Shown: one piece after another, positions 44,716-53,211 of the stretch
How positions within the stretch are numbered: the first letter of the stretch is position 1
How the letters are laid out: every line of letters begins with the position of its first letter
Assembly (NCBI GenBank): GCA_905236385.1
Contig: CAJOOY010000006.1
Location: 1 to 64,000 of the forward strand
From: an uncultured Spirochaetia bacterium
Lineage (GTDB): Bacteria; Spirochaetota; Spirochaetia; Sphaerochaetales; Sphaerochaetaceae
Reading direction: 5' to 3'
DNA length: 64,000 nt
Made by a program: the position numbers and the translations under genes
Notes under the pieces: generated by a model
Databases searched by the model: none
Seen by the model: only the letters and a program-made list of their open reading frames with translations
What the model was told of the DNA's origin: nothing

Positions 44716-45539
44716 GTTTCCTCGTTATTCTCTTCTATGACAGAGAAATTATCTTCATCAGCAAGGTTGTTTTCAACAATCTCGTCATAGTTATCATCAT
44801 AATCATCAGCAAGCTCAGGATTCCAGTCAATCGGCCTTTTACTTATGATGATTTCAGAAAAAGGCTGGTCCTGATGAACAAGAACCATCTTATCCTTAAC
44901 TGCATCTAAAACAGCCAAAAATGAACAGATTACGTTCATTTTGGTCGGTTTAACAAAGAGTTCTGAAAATGAAAGAGAATCCTTAGTCTCCAGGATTTCA
45001 TTTAAGAGAGCTATCTTCTCACTCTCTGTTACTTCTTCATAGACATTGAAGACCTTCTCATCCACAATATCATATGTTTCAAGAAGCTTTGCGTAGATTT
45101 CCAGCAGATTGTCCAGTGTTACATTTTCCCACAGCTCCTCATCGGAGAAAGGCATGTTGAACTCACTTTCTTTTCTTGTAAAAGTAAATGTGCCTGGGCT
45201 TTCAACTCCCATAAGAAGCTCCGAATACTTTTTAAACTTTGAGTACTCAAGAAGTTTTTCAACCAGGTCTGCTCTCGGGTCTATGAAGTCTTCATCAAAC
45301 TCTATGTTTTTAATAGGCAACAGAAGCTGACTCTTGATCCAAATCAGCTCTGCTGCCATTCTGTAGAAATCAGAAAGGTCTCTCAGAGCCAGCTCCTCTT
45401 CTTTTTTAATGTATTCGAGGAACTGCTCTGTAATCAGAGAAACGGGAATATCATAAATATTTATCTCGTTCTTGTGGATTATATCCAGCAGAACATCCAG
45501 CGGCCCGTCGTATCCGGGAACATGAAAATCTACGGCCAT
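44712..45539 (-). CDS. scpA: Segregation and condensation protein A
   Basis: 275 residues, kleisin of the bacterial SMC complex. The N-terminus FHVPGYDGPLDVLLDIIHKNEINIYDIPV is diagnostic (usual FEGPLDLLLHLI...), followed by ALRDLSDFYRMAAELIWIKSQLLLP. The C-terminal winged helix (VICSFLAVLDAVKD) and an extended acidic tail (D/E/N rich, after about 240) follow. The ATG overlaps the recA stop (TGATG). Confidence 0.94.
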   Translation of the reverse strand: MAVDFHVPGYDGPLDVLLDIIHKNEINIYDIPVSLITEQFLEYIKKEEELALRDLSDFYRMAAELIWIKSQLLLPIKNIEFDEDFIDPRADLVEKLLEYSKFKKYSELLMGVESPGTFTFTRKESEFNMPFSDEELWENVTLDNLLEIYAKLLETYDIVDEKVFNVYEEVTESEKIALLNEILETKDSLSFSELFVKPTKMNVICSFLAVLDAVKDKMVLVHQDQPFSEIIISKRPIDWNPELADDYDDNYDEIVENNLADEDNFSVIEENNEET

Positions 45540-46591
45540 CAGCTGTTTTCAGCCTTCTCTTCTTCAGGATTAAACATTTTTTCTCTAAGCTTTGTATCAA
45601 GATCAGCAAGAAGCTCAGGATTACTCTTAAGGTAATTCAAAACATTATCCCTACCCTGACCTATCTTCTCACCGTTGTAAGAGAACCATGAACCGGTCTT
45701 TTCAATAAAGCCAAAGCGCAGGGCTCCGTCAAGAATACCTCCGGCATAGGAAATACCTTCATTGAACATAAGATCCAGCTCAACCTTCTTGAACGGAGGA
45801 GCAACCTTGTTCTTAACTATCTTAACTCTTACGCGGTTTCCAACGTATTCATCAGAGCCCTTAGAGATGGTCTCAATTCTTCTTACTTCCATTCTCACCG
45901 AGCTGTAGAATTTAAGAGCATTTCCACCCGTGGTTGTCTCAGGGTTCCCGAACATGACACCTATCTTCATTCTTATCTGGTTGATGAAAATAATGGTTGT
46001 GTTGCTCTTGGCAAGGATTCCTGTGAGCTTTCTCAAAGCCTGGCTCATGAGTCTGGCCTGTAGACCCATGTGTGAATCTCCCATCTCGCCCTCAATCTCA
46101 GCCTGAGGAGTGAGAGCAGCAACGGAGTCAACAACAATTATGTCTACTGCTCCGCTTCTAACCAGGGATTCAGCTACTTCCAGAGCCTGCTCTCCGTTAT
46201 CTGGCTGGCTTATCCACAGATCATCTGTGTTTACACCAAGTTTTCTTGCATAGGACGGGTCCAGAGCGTGCTCAGCATCTATAAAAGCAGCAATCCCGCC
46301 AGCCTTCTGAGCTTCAGCAATAGCATGAAGAGCCAGAGTTGTCTTACCTGAAGACTCAGGGCCATAGATTTCTATAACCCTTCCTCTCGGATAACCACCT
46401 ACTCCCAGTGCTTCATCAAGAAGAATAGAACCAGAGTGAATTACCTCAACATTTTTGGCAATTGCACTGTCTCCGAGCTTCATAAGTGAGCCCTTTCCAA
46501 ATTCCTTATCAATCTGAGCCCTGGCTGCTTCAAGAGCTTCCTGTTTATGTTTGAGTACATTTTCCAACGCTTCTTTGGTTTCTTTAGCCAT
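45539..46591 (-). CDS. recA: Recombinase RecA
   Basis: 350 residues. Walker [37 protein letters not shown] (L1) and the L2 region [37 protein letters not shown] are all intact, with an acidic C-terminus (PEEEKAENS). TTG at 46597 is in frame, but AGGAG at 46602-46598 is spaced 6 nt from the ATG at 46591. It is the third gene of an rpe-led operon with only 15 bp before it, and no LexA-like box is visible there, so SOS control, if any, would act from rpe. Confidence 0.98.
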   Translation of the reverse strand: MAKETKEALENVLKHKQEALEAARAQIDKEFGKGSLMKLGDSAIAKNVEVIHSGSILLDEALGVGGYPRGRVIEIYGPESSGKTTLALHAIAEAQKAGGIAAFIDAEHALDPSYARKLGVNTDDLWISQPDNGEQALEVAESLVRSGAVDIIVVDSVAALTPQAEIEGEMGDSHMGLQARLMSQALRKLTGILAKSNTTIIFINQIRMKIGVMFGNPETTTGGNALKFYSSVRMEVRRIETISKGSDEYVGNRVRVKIVKNKVAPPFKKVELDLMFNEGISYAGGILDGALRFGFIEKTGSWFSYNGEKIGQGRDNVLNYLKSNPELLADLDTKLREKMFNPEEEKAENS

Positions 46592-46606
46592 AATCAACTC
46601 CTAATT

Positions 46607-47056
46607 CTAGAATAACTGGTCTGAGTCAAGACAGAGTGTTACAGGTCCGTCATTTTCATACCTGACATGCATATGGGCACCGAAAACACCTGTTCCAACA
46701 TTATAGCCAAGGCCCCTAAGATGAGAGACAAAACCCTCATACAAGGCCTGGGCATGTCCAGGCTTCCCGGCACCGCTTAAAGATGGCCTGTTACAACCTT
46801 TTACATTTGCAAAAAGCGTAAACTGACTTATAACCAGAATGCTTGCGCCAATATCTGAAATGCTTAGATTCATTTTACCTTTTTCATCGGTAAAAATCCT
46901 TAATTTTGCTACTTTTTCAGCCATTTTTTTGCAGATATTCTCATCATCACTATCGGAGATGCCAAGATAGACAAGAAGTCCTTTTTCTATACTTCCCGAA
47001 ACCACACCGTCAACAGTGACAAATGCATCTTTCACTCTCTGGACAACAGCTCTCAT
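46607..47056 (-). CDS. dtd: D-aminoacyl-tRNA deacylase
   Basis: 149 residues. The proofreading motifs are SQFTL (LVISQFTLFANVKGCNRP) and NDGPVT near the C-terminus (usual GP motif), with MRAVVQRVKDAFVTVDG at the start. It removes D-amino acids and glycine mischarged on tRNA-Ala. It overlaps rpe by 4 bp (ATGA). Confidence 0.96.
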   Translation of the reverse strand: MRAVVQRVKDAFVTVDGVVSGSIEKGLLVYLGISDSDDENICKKMAEKVAKLRIFTDEKGKMNLSISDIGASILVISQFTLFANVKGCNRPSLSGAGKPGHAQALYEGFVSHLRGLGYNVGTGVFGAHMHVRYENDGPVTLCLDSDQLF

Positions 47057-47715
47057 TTTTTACCGTAGCCCCTCGAGATCCTTGAAACAAAGTCTGCCTT
47101 GTCCTTGCTTGCAAAAAATGCTGAGCCTGCTACCGCAATATCAATCCCGGCGTTTGATGCTTCTACTATAGTTCTGTCACTGATTCCGCCATCTACGGAA
47201 ATAAGGAAATCCCTGTTTCCCCTGATTTCAACAAGACGTTTCACCTTTTCAAGTGTATAAGGAATGAGCGACTGACCGCCAAAGCCCGGGTTTACGGTCA
47301 TAATCAGTACAATATCTACAATTTCCAGTATCCCCTCAATCATAGAAACTGGAGTTGAAGGAACAATTGAAACACCGGCCTTACAACCCAGGGTTTTTAT
47401 CTGGTTGAGAGTCCTATCCAAATGAACACAGGCCTCACTGTGAACCGTTATGGCCTGGCACCCTGCTTTAGCAAAATCCTCAATATGATTCTGAGGCTCT
47501 CTGACCATCAAATGAGCATCAAAAAACAAGTCTGAATGCTTTCTTATGTCCGCTATGAACTTAGAGCCGAAGGTAATATTTGGAACAAAACTGCCATCCA
47601 TGACATCCAGGTGGACCCACGGTGCTCCGGAGGCCTTAATATCAGCCAGGGCACCCTTGATTTCGGAAAAATCTGCAGATAATACAGATGGAGCAACGAT
47701 TATTTTCTTATCCAT
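47053..47715 (-). CDS. rpe: Ribulose-phosphate 3-epimerase
   Basis: 220 residues, TIM barrel. IIVAPSVLSADF, HLDVMDGSFVPNITFG (metal aspartate and histidines), DAHLMVREP, MTVNPGFGGQSLIPYTLEKV and SVDGGISD are the family blocks. Converts ribulose 5-phosphate to xylulose 5-phosphate in the pentose phosphate pathway. It heads the dtd-recA-scpAB operon; TATCAT lies 6 nt before the ATG, and there is no Shine-Dalgarno. Confidence 0.96.
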   Translation of the reverse strand: MDKKIIVAPSVLSADFSEIKGALADIKASGAPWVHLDVMDGSFVPNITFGSKFIADIRKHSDLFFDAHLMVREPQNHIEDFAKAGCQAITVHSEACVHLDRTLNQIKTLGCKAGVSIVPSTPVSMIEGILEIVDIVLIMTVNPGFGGQSLIPYTLEKVKRLVEIRGNRDFLISVDGGISDRTIVEASNAGIDIAVAGSAFFASKDKADFVSRISRGYGKK

Positions 47716-47721
47716 GCTCTA

Positions 47722-47750
47722 ATGATAACAAATAACAATCAAAGTGTGAA
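47722..47750 (-). promoter_or_regulatory. Promoter of the rpe-dtd-recA operon, predicted leaderless
   Basis: Minus strand TTCACA (47750-47745), 17-nt spacer ending in TGT, then TATCAT (47727-47722; extended -10), and 6 nt to the ATG at 47715. The only good promoter seen for recA. Confidence 0.6.
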
Positions 47751-47764
47751 CTTTTTGTTTTAGG

Positions 47765-47793
47765 TTGCTAAAACAGCTTATTTGAATTATAAT
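47765..47793 (+). promoter_or_regulatory. Promoter of the greA gene
   Basis: TTGCTA (47765-47770), 17-nt spacer, perfect TATAAT (47788-47793). The predicted leader of about 80 nt carries a small hairpin, GCAGAC/GTCTGC (around 47827-47844), followed by CCGATTTTATTT; a weak attenuator is possible. AGGAG (47868-47872) precedes the ATG. Confidence 0.65.
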
Positions 47794-47879
47794 CAATACA
47801 GAATAATTTGTTAGATATTACACGAGCAGACTCCTTGGTCTGCCCGATTTTATTTACCCTAGCCAAAAGGAGTTTTACA

Positions 47880-50570
47880 ATGAACGCAAAAAAGGTCAGA
47901 GAACAAATCAGTAACGAACTCTGGAACACTACCTCCACTTCCCAGGTAAAGGCAGAGGAATTTATAAATCTTCAGAATCTAATGAAAAAACTCAAAACTC
48001 AAGATGATAAAGCAGATTTCAGAGATCTCTGCCTTAGTGCCATTGAAGATAAACCAAGAAGCCCAATTGTACCAAGATTCCTTCTGACAATCACTGGAAG
48101 GCACCCAATAGATGATTCATACATTATCTCCGTCTTTGAAGAGTACTATCAGGACAGCCGTTGGGAAGACCTTATCTACATGGGAAACCTTATTCTTTCC
48201 TTCAATGAGAGTTCTTATGTACTAAAGGTCCTTGCTGAGTCCTACTCCTACACAGGTCAGGAAGAGAAGAAGATTGAAACTTGGGAGTACCTGATAAGAA
48301 TTGACCATATAGAGACAGATGTGTTCTACAGCCTTGCAGACTACTACTCAGCTAAGGAAAACTATTCCGCTGCTCTAAACATGTACAAGAGAGTCATCCA
48401 GCGTCACATAAACGCCCAGGATATGGATAGTGTTTTCAAAGCCTGGCGTTGTATCTATCCGCTGGACCATGAGAACGCTTCTTATCTCATTCAGATAGCT
48501 GGTAGAATCTCAAGAGTTATCTCAAAGAGTGCTGCAGAGACCTTCCTTACCCAGGTTTATGCTCATGACACATTTGATAACAACTCCAGAATACTCATTC
48601 TTAAGAAGATTCTTGAGTATTCACCTGAGAATAAAACTGCACTTGACCAGCTAATTGAAATCTTTAGGGCAAAGTATGCTGATAATCCACGACTTGAGTA
48701 TTGCCTAAGCAACACAGGACTGCTGCACAGCTACATGGATATAAACCTGGCAGTAGCTAACTTTGAGAAGGAGATAGGCTTTGTTGAGGGAGCGTTTGCC
48801 ATTCACGGCACATGGGGCCTCGGTAGGATAAAGAAGATAGAAAAGGATGAAATGTACATCCAGTTCCTTAAGAAAAAGGAACTGCACAAGATGACATGTA
48901 ACATGGCCTTCTCAAGCCTCAAGATTGTTCCAAAAAATCATATTCTTGTTCTTAAGGCCGGAGCTACTCCTGCTCAGATTAAAGACCACCTTATGGAAAA
49001 TATTGAGTGGGGCCTCAGGATGCTCCTCAACTCCTTCGGTGGCCAAGCTTCTCTAAAGCAGATTAAGGCAGAACTTGTTCCTTCCGTTCTCAAGGACACT
49101 GAATGGACAACTTGGCAGTCTCTTGCAAAGAAAGAGCTTGCTACAAACCCGTACTTCAGCATCTCTGATGATGCTGCAGATGTTTACGTTCTCAGAGACA
49201 CACCTATTACATTTGAGGAAAAGACTCTGCAGATCTTCTCAAGAGAGAAAGACTTCTTCAAGAAGTACGCTATAGTCAAAGATTTTATCAATAAGAACGG
49301 AAGTACTGACAGTGAAGAATTTATAAAGATTCTTGACTACTTCACAGATGAGTCAAAACTCACCACAGCTAGCGGTTTCTGCTCTTTCATTATCCTTGAC
49401 AGATTCAAGAGCAAGCAGAACATGACCTTTATCCATCTCAACGAGAGCTTTGCTGATAAGTATGCAACTCTTGACAGAGAAAAGATTAAGGAAATCTATT
49501 CAGATATTTCTGACTCAGAGTTAAGAAAGGCTTTTGTTGAGTGCATAATGGAGACTGATGAGAAGTGGCAGTCAGTTCTTGCCCTGCTTCTGAAAGTCAG
49601 CCCGTCAACAAACCTCATGGAGTGCGTAAAGAACGGTCCAAGAAGAAAGATGATGACAGAGATTATTTCTGATGCAGTAGACAACTACCAGTCAGACCCG
49701 GACTTCCTTCTCTTCCTTCTTAAGAACTGCTCTTCAGAAGAATGGGAAAAGGCATCTATTGATGAAGGTGAGATCCTTACTATCTGCCTGCAGACCCTCA
49801 TTTTTGTAAGTGGCAAGGTTTCCCATAACGTTGACACCCAGATTAATAAGGCCAGACAGAAGACCCTCACAGACATGCTCTTTGCAGACCAGATGATTAT
49901 CAAGTACCTGGAGTCCTGTGACACCCAGCAGGCTAAGAGAGTTTTCTCTTATGTGAGCAATGTCCCCGGAATTGATGAAGACAAGATCATAGGTATAAAA
50001 CACTACATCCTTTCAAAGAGAAAAGATGCAGATTCTATCTTCTCTGCAGACTCAGAGCCAGTTACACCTCAGAGAATGATTCCTAAAGGTTTCCTCTGTA
50101 CCAGAGCCATGTTTATTGCCAAGTCAGCAGAGCTTGAGCATATCATGAACGTTGAGATTCCTGAAAACTCAAAAGAGATAGGGGTGGCAAGAGACCTTGG
50201 AGACCTGAGGGAGAACGCTGAATATCAGTATGCAAAGGACAAGCAGAAGAACCTCAACTTCATGATGAACAAGCTTACAGATGAGATAGATATAGCTAAG
50301 ATCATTGAGAGTGACAGTGTAGATACTTCTTATGTTGAGTTTGGAACTAAGGTTGTCTTCCATGACAATATTGCCAATAAGGACATAACCTACACAATCT
50401 TTGGCCCATGGGAATCCAACCCTGAGAAAAACATTCTTAACTTCCAGGCTCCACTCGGTCTTAAGATTTACAACATGCAGAAGGGTGAGAACAAGAAGTT
50501 TGAGATAAACGGAGTTAAGATGGATCTAACTGTTAAGTCAATTGAACTGGCGGATTTTGATTTAAAGTAA
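47880..50570 (+). CDS. greA: Transcript cleavage factor GreA with long helical N-terminal extension
   Basis: About 896 residues, against 158 in E. coli GreA. The C-terminal 160 residues hold the coiled-coil GreA_N segment (VEIPENSKEIGVARDLGDLRENAEYQYAKDKQ) and the C-terminal FKBP-like domain. The first 700 residues are helix-rich, with TPR/HAT-like character (e.g. YIMGNLILSFNESSYVLKVLAESYSYTG), and are typical of spirochaete GreA as I remember it. It rescues backtracked RNA polymerase; the extension may recruit partners. The frame extends to 47808, but the AGGAG-linked ATG at 47880 is the start. Confidence 0.88.
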   Translation: MNAKKVREQISNELWNTTSTSQVKAEEFINLQNLMKKLKTQDDKADFRDLCLSAIEDKPRSPIVPRFLLTITGRHPIDDSYIISVFEEYYQDSRWEDLIYMGNLILSFNESSYVLKVLAESYSYTGQEEKKIETWEYLIRIDHIETDVFYSLADYYSAKENYSAALNMYKRVIQRHINAQDMDSVFKAWRCIYPLDHENASYLIQIAGRISRVISKSAAETFLTQVYAHDTFDNNSRILILKKILEYSPENKTALDQLIEIFRAKYADNPRLEYCLSNTGLLHSYMDINLAVANFEKEIGFVEGAFAIHGTWGLGRIKKIEKDEMYIQFLKKKELHKMTCNMAFSSLKIVPKNHILVLKAGATPAQIKDHLMENIEWGLRMLLNSFGGQASLKQIKAELVPSVLKDTEWTTWQSLAKKELATNPYFSISDDAADVYVLRDTPITFEEKTLQIFSREKDFFKKYAIVKDFINKNGSTDSEEFIKILDYFTDESKLTTASGFCSFIILDRFKSKQNMTFIHLNESFADKYATLDREKIKEIYSDISDSELRKAFVECIMETDEKWQSVLALLLKVSPSTNLMECVKNGPRRKMMTEIISDAVDNYQSDPDFLLFLLKNCSSEEWEKASIDEGEILTICLQTLIFVSGKVSHNVDTQINKARQKTLTDMLFADQMIIKYLESCDTQQAKRVFSYVSNVPGIDEDKIIGIKHYILSKRKDADSIFSADSEPVTPQRMIPKGFLCTRAMFIAKSAELEHIMNVEIPENSKEIGVARDLGDLRENAEYQYAKDKQKNLNFMMNKLTDEIDIAKIIESDSVDTSYVEFGTKVVFHDNIANKDITYTIFGPWESNPEKNILNFQAPLGLKIYNMQKGENKKFEINGVKMDLTVKSIELADFDLK

Positions 50571-50972
50571 GCTGTTAAGCTTTTTGAATTCAGAAACGGC
50601 AAATGGTCGCAGTGCGAAACCGGCCGTTTCTTTTTTTACATTTGAAAGATGAACCCACTTCAGTAAATAAAACTCATCAGGCTCAAAATCTTTTATTTCA
50701 ATATCTGTTTTATAGAAAAAAGTCTTCCAACTGAAAAATGGCAAAGATAAAGAAAAGGAACCGAGGAACTTCCAAGATTCATTAAAAGGAACTCCTGTTT
50801 CTTCTTCAAATTCTCTCTTGGCGTTACTTATTTCATCTTTATCTTTTGTTTTATCGAACCCACCGCCAGGGACACACCAAGTCTTTTTAAAAGGATGCTT
50901 AGACCTAAGCCCTAAGAGGATTTTATCTTCAAATACAAGTCCTATGCCTGCGCCCCGGTACGGAAACCTCAT
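50562..50972 (-). CDS. NUDIX hydrolase
   Basis: 136 residues. The Nudix core REFEEETGV is intact (metal-binding REXXEE), with GGGFDKTKDKDEISNAK ahead of it; compared with MutT the segment between the glycine and the arginine has one extra residue and lacks the usual first glutamate. Substrate unknown. It overlaps tgt by 4 bp (ATGA) and ends 9 bp inside greA in convergent orientation. The greA terminator is located inside its C-terminal codons. Confidence 0.85.
   Translation of the reverse strand: MRFPYRGAGIGLVFEDKILLGLRSKHPFKKTWCVPGGGFDKTKDKDEISNAKREFEEETGVPFNESWKFLGSFSLSLPFFSWKTFFYKTDIEIKDFEPDEFYLLKWVHLSNVKKETAGFALRPFAVSEFKKLNSLL
50593..50637 (+). terminator. Terminator of greA inside the NUDIX gene
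   Basis: GAAACGGC (50593-50600) and GCCGTTTC (50623-50630), then T7. The 22-nt loop contains TCGCA-G-TGCGA, which can fold inside it. The plus-strand signal is 22 bp after the greA stop and overlaps the coding end of the convergent NUDIX gene. Confidence 0.7.
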
Positions 50973-52126
50973 TTTACAGCAAGGCCTCCGTTAGCGTAGA
51001 AACGTTCAAGATACTCGTTCTTGAAACGTACAAAATCATCCTTCTCAATAGCCTCTCTAACTCTCTTCATCAAGTTGTATAGGTACTGAAGGTTGTGCTC
51101 TGAAGCTAGTACGCTTCCGAGCATCTCATTTGCCTTAAACATATGTCTCATGTAGGCTCTAGAGTACTTAGTGCAAGCTGTGCAGTTACAGTTCTCAGTT
51201 ATAGGACCATGGTCGTACTCAAGGAAGGATTTTTTCAGATTCAGCATTCCATCATCTGTGAAAACTGTTCCGTGCCTACCCTCTCTTGCGGCTAAAACAC
51301 AGTCAAAAAGGTCTATTCCGTTGTAAACAGCCTCAAGTATGTAATCAACTGTTCCTATTCCCATAACGTATCTAGGCTTTTCATAGGTCACTGCATCTGC
51401 AGTAAGGCCTAAAAAGTGCATGTATGTATCTTTACTCTCTCCAACAGATAATCCACCAATTGCTATTCCTGGAAAGTCCATGTCTGAGATGGTCTTGGCA
51501 CTCTGAAGTCTCAAATCTTCATAGAATCCACCCTGTACTATTCCAAAGAGTTTTCCCCTGAAAGCTCTTCCAGTCAGGGCTTCCAGACTGTCTCTACGTA
51601 CTATTGACCTCTCAGCCCACGCATGAGTTAAGTCCATAGCTTTAAGAGTCTTATTCCAGTCTATTCCCGGCTCAGAACAGACGTCCAGGACCATGGCTAT
51701 ATCGCTCCCTATTACCTGCTGAACATCTACAACCTTCTCTGGAGTAAATTCATGGTGTGATCCATCTATATGGCTTTGAAACTTTATTCCTTCCTCATAA
51801 ATCTTTCTCAGATCTGAAAGGGAGAAAATCTGGAACCCACCGCTGTCAGTTAAGATATTGTGCTCCCAAGAAGAGAACTTATGTAGGCCATCAAAAGTTT
51901 TAAGGACATCACAACCGGGCCTTAGGTACAGGTGGTAGGTATTTCCCAAAATAAGATTATAGCCCATATCGCTAACTGTCTTATGGTACAGTGCTTTAAC
52001 TGTACCGTTTGTTCCTACAGGCATGAAGGCCGGAGTCCGGACCACTCCATGTCCGAGAGTTAATAGACCAGTTCTGGCCTTACAGCCACTGTCCTTATGT
52101 TTCATTTCATAAATCTTTTCTATCAT
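50969..52126 (-). CDS. tgt: tRNA-guanine transglycosylase
   Basis: 385 residues. It exchanges G34 for preQ1 in tRNAs with GUN anticodons, such as the tRNA-Tyr of this window. ILGNTYHLYLRPG, TDSGGFQIFSL, the nucleophile aspartate in LFDCVLAAREGRHG and the zinc site C-x-C-x2-C...H in CNCTACTKYSRAYMRH are present. The C of the nucleophile loop is normal; the usual PTR is AAR here. It overlaps the upstream LptF/G permease by 4 bp. Confidence 0.94.
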   Translation of the reverse strand: MIEKIYEMKHKDSGCKARTGLLTLGHGVVRTPAFMPVGTNGTVKALYHKTVSDMGYNLILGNTYHLYLRPGCDVLKTFDGLHKFSSWEHNILTDSGGFQIFSLSDLRKIYEEGIKFQSHIDGSHHEFTPEKVVDVQQVIGSDIAMVLDVCSEPGIDWNKTLKAMDLTHAWAERSIVRRDSLEALTGRAFRGKLFGIVQGGFYEDLRLQSAKTISDMDFPGIAIGGLSVGESKDTYMHFLGLTADAVTYEKPRYVMGIGTVDYILEAVYNGIDLFDCVLAAREGRHGTVFTDDGMLNLKKSFLEYDHGPITENCNCTACTKYSRAYMRHMFKANEMLGSVLASEHNLQYLYNLMKRVREAIEKDDFVRFKNEYLERFYANGGLAVK

Positions 52127-53211
52127 TTTCTACCCGTTGTAAAAAAGTAAATCAAAGCACTCAAACCTAGAATAACCAGCAGCGGAAAAACCGATCCCAT
52201 GTAAGGGGCTATTATTCCCTGGTCTGCCATAAGCGAAGCCGTCAAAAGGCAGACATAGTATATTACAGCTACAGCCACAGAAGAAACTATACTTAAAAAC
52301 AGTACGTTTTTCTTGTATCTGTAGTTCATACTACAGGCAATTACTCCAAACACCAGTGGCATGAGGTACTCAAATAGTCTTCTATAAAGAGTGGTTGCAA
52401 GACTGGAATACTTTTCTAAATTCACTATCTTCATTGAAGAGACATACTCCAGTGCACTAAAAAGCTCCATGGTCTCTATATCTGCTGAAGAATTTCTGAA
52501 CATCTTTGGCTTTATAGTAAAGTTTTCTTTCAGTAGGTTTTCATAACTTTCTACTGAGACAACAGTTTCATTAACTATTGAGTACACATAGGCTTCTCTT
52601 AGTAGCCAGCAGAGCTTCTCTTCATCCCAGACTGCGGAAAGAGCGTCTGTTCTGGTTAAAGCTCCGTTGTCATTGTTTTCTATTAACACAAGTCGCACCA
52701 GAGTCTGAGAACTGTCCAGGTACTGCTCTGCGTAAATACTGTAGCCACTGTACATGTCCGACATGGCTATGGCTGAACTGTTTCCACTTGAAGAAGTGCC
52801 AGTAACAGATTCATATAAAGCATTTCTTCTGTTCTCACACCTAAGCGCTACTGTCTCACTGAAAGCAAAACTGAAGAAGCTGATGAATAAGCAGGTAATA
52901 AGACAGAGAGATATGATTTTCAGGTAACTTATTCCTGAGTTAAGTAGGCATATTATTTCGTTTCTTGCATAAAGCATGGATAAAAAATAAGTAACGGAGA
53001 ACAAAAAAGCAGGCCCCAGAACCATGATCAAGGCTTTAGGAAGATGAAGCATGGTTATAGTAAACATCTGAGTTCCTGTGGCTGAATGGCTTACATAGCT
53101 ATCCAGTTTTGAGAACAGATCAACTCCAAGCATAATCAAGGCTGCCAGTGCTGCTGTTATGAGTCCGACTTTAATAATAGAAAACACTGTATAACGACTG
53201 AATATCTTCAA
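52123..53211 (-). CDS. LptF/LptG family permease
   Basis: 362 residues, YjgP/YjgQ family. Membrane segments at about 12-32, 50-70 and 95-115, a periplasmic beta-jellyroll-like domain (about 130-260) and three C-terminal segments (near 270-355). RYTVFSIIKVGLITAALAALIMLG opens the protein in family style. Two family members side by side normally form the LptFG pair that extracts lipopolysaccharide-like lipids; treponemes lack classical LPS, so the lipid cargo is unclear. It overlaps its partner by 4 bp. Confidence 0.88.
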   Translation of the reverse strand: MKIFSRYTVFSIIKVGLITAALAALIMLGVDLFSKLDSYVSHSATGTQMFTITMLHLPKALIMVLGPAFLFSVTYFLSMLYARNEIICLLNSGISYLKIISLCLITCLFISFFSFAFSETVALRCENRRNALYESVTGTSSSGNSSAIAMSDMYSGYSIYAEQYLDSSQTLVRLVLIENNDNGALTRTDALSAVWDEEKLCWLLREAYVYSIVNETVVSVESYENLLKENFTIKPKMFRNSSADIETMELFSALEYVSSMKIVNLEKYSSLATTLYRRLFEYLMPLVFGVIACSMNYRYKKNVLFLSIVSSVAVAVIYYVCLLTASLMADQGIIAPYMGSVFPLLVILGLSALIYFFTTGRK

